Source of the DNA: JAAYOS01 sp050950785
Lineage (GTDB): Bacteria > Bacillota > Clostridia > Oscillospirales > JAAYOS01
Reading direction: 5' to 3'
Length of the DNA: 64,000 nucleotides
Assembly: GCA_050950785.1 (NCBI GenBank)
Contig: JBMNIG010000007.1
Coordinates: 150,092 to 214,091, forward strand
Made by a program: the position numbers and the translations under genes
Part shown: positions 53,520-63,969 of the stretch, in pieces
Layout: each line of letters begins with the position of its first letter
Numbering within the stretch: position 1 is the first letter of the stretch
The notes under the pieces: model-generated
What the model saw: the letters and a program-made list of their open reading frames with translations, nothing else
What the model was told of the DNA's origin: nothing
The model's database searches: none

Positions 53520-53969
53520 TTGATGAGTGCAAAAACCGAAAGCGTGGACATGAACATCTTTTCGGATGATGAGAAGACAATCATTCTTTTGGCCATTTTT
53601 CACCACTCGCAAGTTGTTGAGGATGTTTCGGAAACTGGACATTCAAGGTTTGTAACACTTGGAGTTTGCCGCGCGTCACACCGCAAAACAACACCGAACG
53701 AGGCTTTCAACTCGGTGGGGATACCATATCACCGCAGTTATAAGGAGGATCTCATGCCGCTGGAACCCGGTGTCCCGGCAAAGCTCGAGTTCTGTATCGA
53801 CCCGATATCATATGTTTTTGCCGCGGGGCACAGTATACGTGTCACCCTGGTCTGCGCCGAGGAAAAGACATATCAGCAGCCTGAAGGCTTTGATTATGAA
53901 AACCCGCCGACGATTACGTTATACACCGGCGGCGATAAAGCGTCCTTAGTTAAACTTCCAATAGGTTAA
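53520..53969 (+). pseudogene. C-terminal fragment of a CocE/NonD-type hydrolase
   Basis: About 150 codons. The C-terminal beta-sandwich domain of X-Pro dipeptidyl-peptidase-like enzymes is seen: HSRFVTLGVCRASHRK, LEPGVPAKLEFCIDPISYVF and AAGHSIRVTLVCAEE. The alpha/beta-hydrolase domain of about 350 residues is missing upstream. No ribosome binding site precedes the first ATG. It is a decayed esterase or peptidase. Confidence 0.75.
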
Positions 53970-54188
53970 TCGATGTGATCGTTGAACTACTAAAAGTCCC
54001 CATTATTATGCGGATACCGGAAGCGACATTTCTAAATTTGCTCGGAAAAGCTGAAGCAGAGGGATATCCAGCACAACTTTAAGCTTAAATCTGTGTCTAA
54101 CACAGATATGGAAGACGCCCGCTTATGAAAGACACATGGGATGATGCATATAAGCGTTGGTGTTTAGGATTCCAGAGAGAGGTGTATT
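53970..54188. other. spacer with gene debris
   Basis: A plus frame from about 53974 encodes IVELLKVPIIMRIPEATFL and a further stretch ending at a stop near 54080; a second frame (MKDTWDDAYKRW) runs into the next start codon. Neither is recognised nor has a full start signal. The TATTATGATTG junction overlaps the second frame's stop with the next ATG. Confidence 0.3.
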
Positions 54189-55148
54189 ATGATTGATGTT
54201 GTTTTCAGCGATAGTGCGTGCGGAAGCTTAAAAATAGCACATTATGGTCCGGACGGATACCGGGGCAGCGCCATTGGTGTTTTTGCTGGCAATACTGAAG
54301 GATCAAAACCTGCTGAAGAAGAAATCCGGAAGGCATTGCAAAATGCTGAAGAGAAGCTTCGTCTTGACTTGGAGAAAGCAGTGCGTTTAGGCGGACATCC
54401 TTCAGATGTGTATGGGTTCGGGCTGGCTCTTAGCGTGGGCGATATTTCTGAGGACAAACCCGGAGAAAAACGGCAACAAGTATTGGAACGCATGTACAGC
54501 ATTTACCCCAATGCCGATTGGCACGAAGTGGTTCAGGGTTTGATTCAAAAAGCAAATGAGGATTTGGAGACTATATGTGACCGAATTTCAAAGGGAGAAG
54601 ACGTCCGTGTTTGGTATAGCGACCAGCCTGACGAGGCTTGCGGCCTGTATTGGTTTATGACTCAGTTATGCAGGCTCGATATTCATGACCATCAGATATA
54701 TCTCATCAAATTACCGGAATGGGATATTGATGATAATGAAGATTTGATCCGTAAGAACGGCTGGGGAGAAGTGTCTCCTTCACAATGGCATCGTTATGTT
54801 GAGCTGCAAAAGCCAGCATCAATGAAATTTTGCAAGTACTGTGAATCGCATTGGAGAGCATTGCAAAATGAAAATGCTCCATTACGCGCAATGATAAATG
54901 GGCAGTTGGTCAGCGTACCGGAACATATCTATGATGATTTTATTCTCCGTGAAATATCAGCCGAAAACGAATATTTCCAAGAAGCAATGGTAATCGGCCG
55001 GGTGTTGGGCAAGTATCGGCTTGGTATAAGCGACTCATGGGTTGCATTTCGTATCGAAGAAATGATACGTGCTGGAAAACTTGAAGTTGTGAGCAAGGCA
55101 GAAGAAGGTTCGCCAATATACCATCGCTTGCTGAAGAAGTCTGTTTGA
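54189..55148 (+). CDS. DUF1835/DUF3658-type protein
   Basis: 319 residues. The N-terminus VVFSDSACGSLKIAHY matches the opening of DUF1835, WYSDQPDEACGLYWFMTQL is the middle conserved patch, and the C-terminal SDSWVAFRIEEMIRAGKLEVV fits DUF3658. Such pairs are widespread in Firmicutes with unknown function. GAGAGGTG precedes the ATG. It is flanked on both sides by gene fragments. Confidence 0.75.
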   Translation: MIDVVFSDSACGSLKIAHYGPDGYRGSAIGVFAGNTEGSKPAEEEIRKALQNAEEKLRLDLEKAVRLGGHPSDVYGFGLALSVGDISEDKPGEKRQQVLERMYSIYPNADWHEVVQGLIQKANEDLETICDRISKGEDVRVWYSDQPDEACGLYWFMTQLCRLDIHDHQIYLIKLPEWDIDDNEDLIRKNGWGEVSPSQWHRYVELQKPASMKFCKYCESHWRALQNENAPLRAMINGQLVSVPEHIYDDFILREISAENEYFQEAMVIGRVLGKYRLGISDSWVAFRIEEMIRAGKLEVVSKAEEGSPIYHRLLKKSV

Positions 55149-55198
55149 TAACTGAGAAATTGCCGGTTCATGTTGATTTCCTGTAATTTGTGTTTTAG

Positions 55199-55333
55199 CT
55201 GACCGGACTAATAGGGTCGGCTGCTCTAATACAGCCCAGCAAAAGTGTATCAGATATGGAGCTTCCAAGCCTAAAAAAGAAGTTCAAAGATAAAAAGTTT
55301 GCTGCCGGATGCTCACGTGAGACAATTGCCAAG
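55199..55333 (+). pseudogene. fragment of an HD-domain hydrolase gene
   Basis: The frame reads LTGLIGSAALIQPSKSVSD, then a Lys-rich stretch and CSRETIAKAI. It corresponds to residues about 115-160 of the intact HD protein encoded at 25455 (LTGLIGAAALMRPSKSVSD). The catalytic part is gone. Its 3' end abuts the GH78 gene. Confidence 0.8.
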
Positions 55334-55375
55334 GCAATACCTCCACATGCATCGACGATTCTGATTGGAAATGAT

Positions 55376-57919
55376 TCAACTACCATTTGCATGTTCTTCG
55401 GAAATGATATACCTACCGCTTCCATAGCTATACTTCTTACCACTCGGCATGATAACCTGACAATTTGTCGATACCGGGACATCAAACACCAGTGTAAATG
55501 TATCGCCTGTGATTTTCCAATTTACTGATATCACACCGTATGGAGTTTTATGAAAAGCATGAACCCATTCAATTCCTCCGCCTATGACAGGCTGGATCTT
55601 AAAGGTCCTGTATCCCGCTGAGGTAGCCTCAATACCTGCGAGTCTGCGATATAGAAAGTCTCCGACCGCTCCATAAGCATAGTGGTTGAGTGAGCATATA
55701 TTTATACCTCCATCCGGATTGACCGCATCCCAGCGCTCCCAAAACGTAGTAGCACCGCATTTTACCTGATATAGCCAACTGGGGCAAGTATCCTGCAGCA
55801 ATAACTTGAAAGCCTCATCCTTTTTTCCGGAGTCGCATAGAGCAAACAGTAAAAACGGAGTACCCGGAAATCCGGTATTCAGATGCCAGTCCTTGTCAGC
55901 AATCAGACGGACGAGGTTGTCTGCCATTGATTGGCGCTCTTTGCCGCTTACCATGTCAAAGGCGAGGGGCAATGCATAAGCTGTCTGGAATTCTTGTTTC
56001 AAATTCCCATTGCCGTCAGTAAAGACCTTACGATAGGCATTGTTGATTTTCTCGTGAAGTTTTTGATAATATTTGCTGTCGTCATGATACCCAAGTTCGC
56101 CGGCAACCTTTGACATAATGGAAGTGGTATATGAGTAATAAGCTGTGGCAATCCACTTCCCTTTTTTCATCCAGTCCCTGACATAGCCCTCCGGTGCACA
56201 CCAATCACCAAACTGGAACAGCCATTTCCAGATATAGCGATGATGCCCCAGGCTGAATAAACCGGCCCAAAATCTGACTGATTTCATATATTTTTTCATA
56301 GCAGGGTAGTGCTGTCTAAGCAACTCCTTGTTTCCTCGTGCCATGTACTCTATCCATGGCACGATAACACAACTGTCTCCCCAGCATGCGGTAGGGACCA
56401 TGGGATCAAAGGCTCCCTGCCTTGGGATCACAAACGGGATGCCGCCGCTTCTCCTCTGCTCCGCGCGCATGTCTGCCAGCCATTTGTTCAGGAAACGACT
56501 TAGATCGAAGTTAAAACATGCCGTTCCAGCAAATACGGATATATCTCCCGTCCATCCTTGCCGTTCGTCCCTCTGGGGACAATCGGTAGGTATATCCACG
56601 AAGTTCGATTTTGCGCTCCAGACGACGTTGCTTTGCAGCCGGTTCAGATCATTATCTGAGCAGGTGAAGTCTCCGACGGTATCTATATCAGAATAAATGG
56701 CCCTTGCATAGACATGGATTTTGTCTTCATCTATTCCTGAAATACCGGCATAGCGAAAGCCCATATATGTAAGCTTCGGAGAATAGCTCTGCTTTCCGTC
56801 TTTGCAGATATATGTAACAGTGGCTTTCGCAGTGCGAAGATTTTCAACGAACAGTTCGCCGTCATGTAGCAACTCTGCATGACGGACGGTAATGATTTGA
56901 CCCTCTTTCCCGTCTATATCAAGGCAGATTACCCCTGCAAAGTTTTGTCCGAAGTCATAAATGAGTTCTCCGCTTTTTGATCTAAAAACAGCCTGTGGTA
57001 ACATCTTTTCATGAGCGGTCACCCTGCAGCCATACTGAGCGGAGATATTGGGAGCAAAAGAGAGCCTGGTCTCATCCGCATATGCCCATACAGCATCATT
57101 CAAACTTAGTCTAGCATCATAAACCTCGCCATCATAAAAATCTCCAAAGCGGTAATTACCATCAAGCGTTACCTGCCATGATTTGTCTGTGATAATGACA
57201 TCCCTGGAACCATCCTCATACTCCAGGAAGAGCTCCATCATGAAAGCCTGCCTGTCGGCTGTGATCCTGCTCTTACTTGAATAGGTATATCTTCCAACCG
57301 CCCAACCGCCACCTACAACAGCTACTAGTTCGTTTTTCTGATTTATATAGTTCGTAACATCATAGTAGTTGTACTGTAGGTTATGTTTATAACTCGTAAA
57401 TCCCGGGGAAAAGTATTCCCGGGTTATACGCTCCTTACCCAGGAACAGCTCGTATATACCAATGGCAGTAGCTGTTAAATATGCACTTTTTATTGGTTTC
57501 CCGATATCGAATGTTTTCCTAAAAGTCATGGGCAGGGGGGAATTTCCCTTCGGAGGTGTATATGAGTTTATGGTTATCCACTTGGCTTTCCAGGGTGTGC
57601 TGAGCCTCCCGGTGCGAAAGGAAGTGCTTGCAGCTGCGGTATTTCCATAGTTATCATAAGCAGTTATACCCACTGAATAAGCGGTAAACGGCTCTAAAAC
57701 CCCGTCATAGACAATACAGACCTGATCAGTCGATTCTTTCTCCCAATCCCCTATGCGAATTATTGCTTTTTCCAGCCTGGTATTGGGGATGTCGGAAGAC
57801 ATTGAAAAGGAAATCAGTGGATTTTTATCTGTAACACAGTTCGAAGTGAGGTTTTCCACCCTGATTTCCTCGATTTTCAGATTTTCACAATTATCTGGAT
57901 CACAACGAATTTCAGACAT
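55376..57919 (-). CDS. alpha-L-rhamnosidase, GH78
   Basis: 847 residues. Beta-sandwich modules come first (WKAKWI, AYLTATAIGIYELFLGKERI, PGFTSYKHNLQYNYYDVT), then the (alpha/alpha)6 barrel with DIPTDCPQRDERQGWTGD (about 444-461), the family signature carrying the catalytic acid, and TFWERWD further on. Length is typical. No signal peptide, so it acts on imported rhamnosides. GAAAGGAAGG precedes the ATG. It belongs to the glycan locus with the AraC regulator, GH5-like and GPH genes. Confidence 0.93.
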   Translation of the reverse strand: MSEIRCDPDNCENLKIEEIRVENLTSNCVTDKNPLISFSMSSDIPNTRLEKAIIRIGDWEKESTDQVCIVYDGVLEPFTAYSVGITAYDNYGNTAAASTSFRTGRLSTPWKAKWITINSYTPPKGNSPLPMTFRKTFDIGKPIKSAYLTATAIGIYELFLGKERITREYFSPGFTSYKHNLQYNYYDVTNYINQKNELVAVVGGGWAVGRYTYSSKSRITADRQAFMMELFLEYEDGSRDVIITDKSWQVTLDGNYRFGDFYDGEVYDARLSLNDAVWAYADETRLSFAPNISAQYGCRVTAHEKMLPQAVFRSKSGELIYDFGQNFAGVICLDIDGKEGQIITVRHAELLHDGELFVENLRTAKATVTYICKDGKQSYSPKLTYMGFRYAGISGIDEDKIHVYARAIYSDIDTVGDFTCSDNDLNRLQSNVVWSAKSNFVDIPTDCPQRDERQGWTGDISVFAGTACFNFDLSRFLNKWLADMRAEQRRSGGIPFVIPRQGAFDPMVPTACWGDSCVIVPWIEYMARGNKELLRQHYPAMKKYMKSVRFWAGLFSLGHHRYIWKWLFQFGDWCAPEGYVRDWMKKGKWIATAYYSYTTSIMSKVAGELGYHDDSKYYQKLHEKINNAYRKVFTDGNGNLKQEFQTAYALPLAFDMVSGKERQSMADNLVRLIADKDWHLNTGFPGTPFLLFALCDSGKKDEAFKLLLQDTCPSWLYQVKCGATTFWERWDAVNPDGGINICSLNHYAYGAVGDFLYRRLAGIEATSAGYRTFKIQPVIGGGIEWVHAFHKTPYGVISVNWKITGDTFTLVFDVPVSTNCQVIMPSGKKYSYGSGRYIISEEHANGS

Positions 57920-58260
57920 CTTCCAACCTTCCTTTCGTTGCTTTTCGGTTTGTGCTTTTATTATTTTAATGCATCCTGATGTCCCTGTATATCAATATCG
58001 GACAAAATATTATGAAAATTGATATTCAAATTTATATGCAAATTAAGGCTGTCAGTTCAAAACGACAGCCTCTTCTTTTTGCGATATTGCAACTGTTATA
58101 TAAGCCATTGTAAGAGCCTTCGATTGCCGGAAAATAATCCGGAAACATGACAGGCAACAAACCAGAAATCAAAATATTACAATTATTTGTCTAATTTTAC
58201 AATACTGATTAAGAATATTTTGATATATTTCAGTTATCTATATCATGCTTCTTTGCTCGA
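57920..58260. other. intergenic region between AraC and GH78 genes
   Basis: A hairpin AGGCTGTC / GACAGCCT (58046-58071) can terminate the araC-like transcript; T-rich sequence follows it on the plus side and A/T-rich sequence on the minus. The rest is A/T-rich and should hold the GH78 promoter, but no single candidate is convincing. Confidence 0.4.
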
Positions 58261-59457
58261 TCAGCTTCGCTGTACCTCTTTGCGAAACTGCAAGGGAGTA
58301 ACCCCAAACTCTCTTTTGAATACATTCTGGAAATAGGATTGACTGGAAAATCCCAGAAAAAAGCTTATATCCGCCAGGGTTTTGTCGGTATTGGCTAGAA
58401 GCTCTTTAGCAATATCCAGTTTATATCTCATGATATATTTGCTGACGCTGATACCCACTTCTTCCTTAAACAGGTGGTTAAGATATGATGCACTCCGGCC
58501 GATATGATCTGCCAGATCGCTGATACTTACAGATTCCGTAATATGCGAACGGATATACATAAGGCAACGGTACACCTCGGTAGAGATCCCGGAAGGTAGA
58601 CGCGCCTCGCCGCATCGCCGGCAGAAATCCTTCAGCATGGCATACCATAGTGAGCGTACCTCACCTATGGACTGGAGTTTTTCGCATTCCTGAATATATA
58701 GTTCAGTTAATCTGTATACCTGATCGATGCCCATTCCCGCAGGTATCCCAGCGAGTACACCAACTTTTGTAACAGATTGGATGAAAAGATTCTTCTCATG
58801 CCGTAAAGGGGAAGATGCAAGTACCCCCTCGGAAATGTCGTTAACATTATTGGTAAGGAAGTCATCCAAAAGAAGGAGATCGCCGCTCCGTATTGCCTGA
58901 TACATCTGATGTTCTGAATCATAGCTGCTGGTCACCTGCCCTTCGTCCATATCGGACAGCATTTTGCTCACCAATCTCCTGGAACGATATGTATCTTCGG
59001 AGGGCATCTGCGGAAAAATCTCGTCCCAATCTATATCCGCACCGTTAAGGCTCATATGAAGTGAAATCAAGTGTCGATAGAAATGCTGCTGGGAAGTTAG
59101 AGGTATTGCGTACAGAAAATCGGCTACCGCTTCCCGGTGTGCAAATGGGATCTGATTTTCATTCAGATATGTATTTATGATTTCTTCAGTGACGGGCACG
59201 CTGAAGACAGGCCCCAGAACGATGTAATATTTTGTGCCTTCAACATGGAGACAGCCGTATTCGATTTCCGGTGAATAGCGACAGAATGTTGGGTTGGTCT
59301 TGACTTCACCTGTTTCCCAGAATACAGCATGGGGCTCATGTATCTCCAACGACAGCATCTCGCCCACTGAAGAGTAAACAGGTATCTTTCCTTTTAACAG
59401 GCTAATGGGAATATTGGTCAGCGCAAAATAGTTTCGGCAGAAATTGATGTAATTCAT
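58261..59457 (-). CDS. AraC-family transcriptional regulator of the glycan locus
   Basis: 398 residues. The C-terminal about 100 form the AraC double helix-turn-helix: ISDLADHIGRSASYLNHLF and LADISFFLGFSSQSYFQNVF, ending FGVTPLQFRK. The N-terminal 290 residues are a helical sensing region without a visible cupin, of the kind found in large AraC regulators of Firmicute sugar loci. GGAGGT lies 4 bases before the ATG. It is divergent from the GH5-like gene and upstream of GH78, so it probably controls both. Confidence 0.9.
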   Translation of the reverse strand: MNYINFCRNYFALTNIPISLLKGKIPVYSSVGEMLSLEIHEPHAVFWETGEVKTNPTFCRYSPEIEYGCLHVEGTKYYIVLGPVFSVPVTEEIINTYLNENQIPFAHREAVADFLYAIPLTSQQHFYRHLISLHMSLNGADIDWDEIFPQMPSEDTYRSRRLVSKMLSDMDEGQVTSSYDSEHQMYQAIRSGDLLLLDDFLTNNVNDISEGVLASSPLRHEKNLFIQSVTKVGVLAGIPAGMGIDQVYRLTELYIQECEKLQSIGEVRSLWYAMLKDFCRRCGEARLPSGISTEVYRCLMYIRSHITESVSISDLADHIGRSASYLNHLFKEEVGISVSKYIMRYKLDIAKELLANTDKTLADISFFLGFSSQSYFQNVFKREFGVTPLQFRKEVQRS

Positions 59458-59585
59458 ATGGACCTCCCATACATTCCCGAAAAAAATGGCAGTAACATCG
59501 ATAAATCTTACAGTAATCCTGTATTACATTTTAGTATAAATACCATTTTCAAAAAACACAAGTACATACTTAAGGAGGAGTTATC

Positions 59586-62015
59586 ATGCAGCACAGGATA
59601 AGGATACATAAAGCTGAACCAAATGTGGGTCATTGGGACTTTTCCCATCTTCTGGATGCACCTGCAGGCAAGCACGGTTTTGTGACCGCGAGGAACGGCC
59701 ACTTATATTTTGCAGATGGTACACGGGCAAAGTTTATAGGATTCAACATTGCGGCCCGCTCGAACATGCCCGATCATGAGACGGCAGAAAAGATGGCACA
59801 CCGATTTGCTACTATGGGTGTAAATGTGATAAGGCTGCATGCGGCAGACAATATTATCAGCGATACTCCACTGAGCTGGAGCTGTTCCAGGGAAGCGCCA
59901 CTTATTGATTACGAAAGCGGTTCTTCTCGGAATTTCCATCCTGAAGGTCTGGACAGGTTCGATTATCTGGTTGCAAAACTGAAAGAAAAGGGCATATATC
60001 TGCACGTTGATTTGCTGGTGGCACGTTCATTCCTGCCCGGGGATGGATTGGATTACCCTGGAACTGTTCCTTCGACTGCGAAGTGCTACCCAACGATGAA
60101 CGAACGGCTCATTCAGCTTCAGCAGGAGTATGCCCGTAAGCTGCTGTGCCATGTTAATCCATATACCGGACTTGCCCTTGTTGATGATCCGGCTGTTATT
60201 GCCATACAGATATCCAACGAAGAATCCTTTATCAGAGGTACTGAAGATACCGACTATATTCCGGAGATGCAGCCATATAGGGATGAGAGACAAGCCAGGT
60301 TCAATGCATTTCTGCGAATGAAGTACCATACCCGTCAGCGTCTAAAGGAGGCCTGGACCTTCGAGGGTATATGCGCCCTGGATGATGATGAAGATCCGGA
60401 GGAAAATACCGTCAGGGTGGTGCCGGGCAGCTTCCACCAACCGACAAATGATCCAATGGGTCAGTGGAACGGTACTATCAGCCCGGCAAGATATGCGGAC
60501 TATATGGAATTTGGCATCTATATGAACCGGAAGTACTATCAAAGGATGAAAGACTTTCTGATCAGCCTCGGTGTAAAGGTGCCGATAGTGTGCAGCAACC
60601 TGTTGGGTGGAGCAGCCGATGTCTATGGCCATATAGACGGGGACATCATGGAAAACGACAGCTATTTCAATCATCCTATCCCACCCTTCAAAGACAGGAT
60701 TTACTCCTGCGTGGGACCTGCTGAATACGTATCTGTTAATCCTCTTACCATGCAAACGGGAATAGGATCCATGGCTACGACACTGCATAGTTTTGGCTCT
60801 GTCGCTATAGTTAAGGGCAAGCCATTCATACTTAGCGAGTGGAACGAGTATGGGCTGCATCCCTTCCATTCCACAAGTCTTGTACAGACGGTCGCTTATG
60901 CATGCCTCAATGACTGGGACGGTCTTATAGTTTACAATCATCACACATCTGATAACTGGGACGATCAGCCCGCTGACGAGATACACAGCGTGTTTGATGC
61001 GTACAATGACCCGGCTATGATTTGCCAGTGGGGATTTATGGCGACTGTTTTCCTGAAGGGTTTGGTATCGCGGGCGAAAAGCACTTATGACGTAGTATAC
61101 ACTCAAAATGATCTGCGTACACTGCCCCCGTTCCACTCAATGCCCACGACGATCTTTCCGTATATCGGAAGCATGCGTAATGTATTTCTGGATGGCGGCG
61201 ATCAGTATCAGGGCGATGCTGATGTGGCGATCAATGCTGGGTTTGTTGACTGCGGCGATTTGAGCTGCGCCAAGCACGGTATATATTACTCCTGGTCACC
61301 ATACAGGGATGCTTGGCGGTGTAGTTTAAATCCGGTACGTCTGAAGAATGCCGCAAAAGATGGAATGGAGATCATGCCCGGAGTGAGTCTTGGCAGGCAG
61401 GCACTTGTTATCGACAATATCCGGGAGGTTTTCGACTATGGCGATTATCGCCGCTTGGCTTCAGTTTTCGACAGAGCTCTGAAGGAATGGGGGGTCATTG
61501 ACGGGAACACCGGTTATGTGGATGGAAAGCTGATTTCCGACACCGGTGAGCTGATACTGGATCCCCAAAACGCACGCTTCCATATACATACACCTTACTG
61601 TGCGTTTTTCAGCGGAGCACCTGAGGACATAACATTGTTGTCAGATAACATCTCAGCAAAAATCAAAAATGATCGCATCTCTGTTTCACTGCTCCCGGCA
61701 GACAGCAAAGAACTGAATAAAGCAAAGGAATATCTACTCACTGCTATGGGGCGTACCGGAACCGACGGGACAACCATCACTCCTGGCCCGGAGTACATGG
61801 GCATTAAATCAACTGTAGTTAACATGAGCGGCAAGCTGTATGCGGAAACCATGGAAGGTGAACTGCTGGTGAAGGCTGATTGCGCAACATTGGAGGTCTT
61901 GAATCCGGTAGGAGAGGTTATCACAGCTATAGAAGGGCAGAGGTGTGAAGAAGGTGTACGCATCATTCTGGACGGGACCATCCCTGGAGTCCAATACAGA
62001 TTGATTATTCAATAA
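59586..62015 (+). CDS. GH5-like clan A glycoside hydrolase
   Basis: 809 residues. TIM barrel in the first half: FIGFNIAARSNMPD, MGVNVIRLHAADN, LKEKGIYLHVDLL, the presumed acid/base in IQISNEES (Glu212), and the presumed nucleophile in ILSEWNEYG (Glu418). The C-terminal third has beta-rich domains (SVSLLPADSKEL). The clan A pattern (Asn-Glu at the end of strand 4, Glu at strand 7) is clear but the exact family is not. No signal peptide. AAGGAGG precedes the ATG. First gene of the plus-strand arm of the glycan locus. Confidence 0.82.
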   Translation: MQHRIRIHKAEPNVGHWDFSHLLDAPAGKHGFVTARNGHLYFADGTRAKFIGFNIAARSNMPDHETAEKMAHRFATMGVNVIRLHAADNIISDTPLSWSCSREAPLIDYESGSSRNFHPEGLDRFDYLVAKLKEKGIYLHVDLLVARSFLPGDGLDYPGTVPSTAKCYPTMNERLIQLQQEYARKLLCHVNPYTGLALVDDPAVIAIQISNEESFIRGTEDTDYIPEMQPYRDERQARFNAFLRMKYHTRQRLKEAWTFEGICALDDDEDPEENTVRVVPGSFHQPTNDPMGQWNGTISPARYADYMEFGIYMNRKYYQRMKDFLISLGVKVPIVCSNLLGGAADVYGHIDGDIMENDSYFNHPIPPFKDRIYSCVGPAEYVSVNPLTMQTGIGSMATTLHSFGSVAIVKGKPFILSEWNEYGLHPFHSTSLVQTVAYACLNDWDGLIVYNHHTSDNWDDQPADEIHSVFDAYNDPAMICQWGFMATVFLKGLVSRAKSTYDVVYTQNDLRTLPPFHSMPTTIFPYIGSMRNVFLDGGDQYQGDADVAINAGFVDCGDLSCAKHGIYYSWSPYRDAWRCSLNPVRLKNAAKDGMEIMPGVSLGRQALVIDNIREVFDYGDYRRLASVFDRALKEWGVIDGNTGYVDGKLISDTGELILDPQNARFHIHTPYCAFFSGAPEDITLLSDNISAKIKNDRISVSLLPADSKELNKAKEYLLTAMGRTGTDGTTITPGPEYMGIKSTVVNMSGKLYAETMEGELLVKADCATLEVLNPVGEVITAIEGQRCEEGVRIILDGTIPGVQYRLIIQ

Positions 62016-62123
62016 GTCAATAAGGAGCATTTTCCTGTTGGATAGGCAAGTGCCCGACACGCAAGGCATTTTTAGAGGCATTTATGCATTGCAGGTGTAA
62101 GCACACACAAGGAGGAAGAATAA

Positions 62124-63893
62124 ATGGAAACAAAGAAAAGCTTGTTAAGCCGCGGATTGTTTGAAAAACCGTTTATGGACAGTAAAGTCACAACCAGGTC
62201 GGTGACCAGAAAAGAGCTGATCCTGGGTCATGTGATCGGGCCACTGGGTTTGATCATGCTCATCAACACCATCGCTTCTTTGCTTGAGATATACATAATG
62301 AGGCAGATGTCTATGGCGGTTGGTGGAGATGTTACTGGAGATGCTTATAAAAATCTGGGCACGATTTACTACTGGGTAGCATTGGGAACACGATTGGCGG
62401 CAATGCCAATGGGTATTTTTACAGGATACCTGATGCAGCACACCAGGTCACGTCAAGGCCGTATGCGCCCCTGGTACCTGATATTTGGATTCGTTGCTAT
62501 CCTGACAGGTTTTCTCATGTTTTTGAAACCTGTTCCAAGCTCAAAATATAGCTTCTGGATTTACTTATATATGACCTATGTAGTGTACAACCTGCTAGGA
62601 ACGTCTTTCTACTACCTGTTCAACAACAATATCGTTTCCCTAAGCTCTCGAAACATGGTTGATAGAAGTAAAGTGGCTTATGCAAGAAAACTGAGTTGGA
62701 CTCTAATTTCAGGTACACTAATCGGCATGGTCGTCAACAGCGTACTGCTTCCTTATGTCATCCAACCTGATGAAACCCTCAACTCCTTCTGGATTCTCAT
62801 CTGCGGACTGACTATTCTGGCGATTCCATTGCTGCTGATAGAGTATTTTTATACCCGTGAGCGCGTGATGGAGGATGTCGGGGAAATGTCTGAAAACCCC
62901 AACGATATCCCAATACGGGAACAGTTCAAAGCCTTGTTTCACGACAAATATTACGTACTGATTCTGATTGCCACGACGATCGGAGCAATTGCAGACAATT
63001 TCAGAGGAACCAATGTTCAGTACTTTTTTGTGTCTTATGTACTTGGAGGAATAAATGACCCCTCATTATTTATGACTTATACGATCCTTACCGGTGTGCC
63101 ACTGGGTGTTGGTGCAATTGTGATTTATCCAATCACAAAAAAGTACGGTATACGTAACACTACTTTGGTTGGGTACAGTATTGTTCTGATATCAAGCATC
63201 CTGGGACTTATCTTCCCCACGAGTGTTGTGGTGGCCTATGTTGCAGGTTTTCTGAAACAGCTGGGATATATCCCCGCAGCATATATGCTGGGGGCTTTGA
63301 CGATATCAGTTTTTGACAGTGTGGAGCATGGTTCTGGTTATCGTCTTGAGGGTTTGATGGCAGTAGGCATTGTAGGCATGTTACAGCAAGCTATATATGC
63401 CCCCATGGCCGGCTTATATGAGAAGATACTGACCGGTGTCGGGTTTGATGCAAACAGTACTGGTTTCCAGCCTGCAATAGCTATCACGGTTCTTGGTGTT
63501 GCGTTTTATGGGATAGAGTTGGTTTGCTCGGCAATAAATGTGTGTGTGCTTCCGTTTATAGATCTCGAGAAACGTCTGCCCAAAATCAATGCTGATCTGC
63601 TTGAGAGAAAGCGGCAGGCGGTCCTGGCTAGGGGCGAAGTTTGGGTCGATCCGGAGGAGCACGAACGCATTGAAAAAGAAAAAATGGAAAGGGAAGCTGA
63701 AGAAAACCGAATTCGCGACCTGAAGGACCGGTGCGCGAGAAAAGGCTTGGATTTCGACACGGAGTATAGGAAGTACCTAGCAAAAAAAGAAGCCAAAGAA
63801 CGAAAGCAGAGGGGAAAAGAGGCGGCAAGGCAGGCAAAGATTGCCGATAAGGCTAAGAAAGCAAATAAAGCTGGTAGTGCCAATAAGTCTTAG
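62124..63893 (+). CDS. GPH-type sugar:cation symporter (MelB-like)
   Basis: 589 residues. About twelve hydrophobic segments with loop sequences such as QHTRSRQGRMRPWYLIFG, matching the GPH motif R-x-x-G-R-x-R-P, and a central IREQFKALFHDKYYVLI. The last 110 residues are a soluble, highly charged Lys/Glu/Ala-rich tail likely to be helical, longer than in MelB. It should import the oligosaccharide acted on by the neighbouring hydrolases. AAGGAGG precedes the ATG, 108 bases after the GH5-like gene. Confidence 0.88.
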   Translation: METKKSLLSRGLFEKPFMDSKVTTRSVTRKELILGHVIGPLGLIMLINTIASLLEIYIMRQMSMAVGGDVTGDAYKNLGTIYYWVALGTRLAAMPMGIFTGYLMQHTRSRQGRMRPWYLIFGFVAILTGFLMFLKPVPSSKYSFWIYLYMTYVVYNLLGTSFYYLFNNNIVSLSSRNMVDRSKVAYARKLSWTLISGTLIGMVVNSVLLPYVIQPDETLNSFWILICGLTILAIPLLLIEYFYTRERVMEDVGEMSENPNDIPIREQFKALFHDKYYVLILIATTIGAIADNFRGTNVQYFFVSYVLGGINDPSLFMTYTILTGVPLGVGAIVIYPITKKYGIRNTTLVGYSIVLISSILGLIFPTSVVVAYVAGFLKQLGYIPAAYMLGALTISVFDSVEHGSGYRLEGLMAVGIVGMLQQAIYAPMAGLYEKILTGVGFDANSTGFQPAIAITVLGVAFYGIELVCSAINVCVLPFIDLEKRLPKINADLLERKRQAVLARGEVWVDPEEHERIEKEKMEREAEENRIRDLKDRCARKGLDFDTEYRKYLAKKEAKERKQRGKEAARQAKIADKAKKANKAGSANKS

Positions 63894-63969
63894 CAGCATG
63901 CATTCCTAAAACTGTGGGAATTACAAATGGAGTTCAGATTGATGCGGATGCATGCGAAAGGGGATAAAA

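Noticed and set aside
60342..61136. 264-codon minus-strand open frame
   Set aside because: It is the antisense shadow of the GH5-like hydrolase gene, whose frame has clear motifs and start signals.
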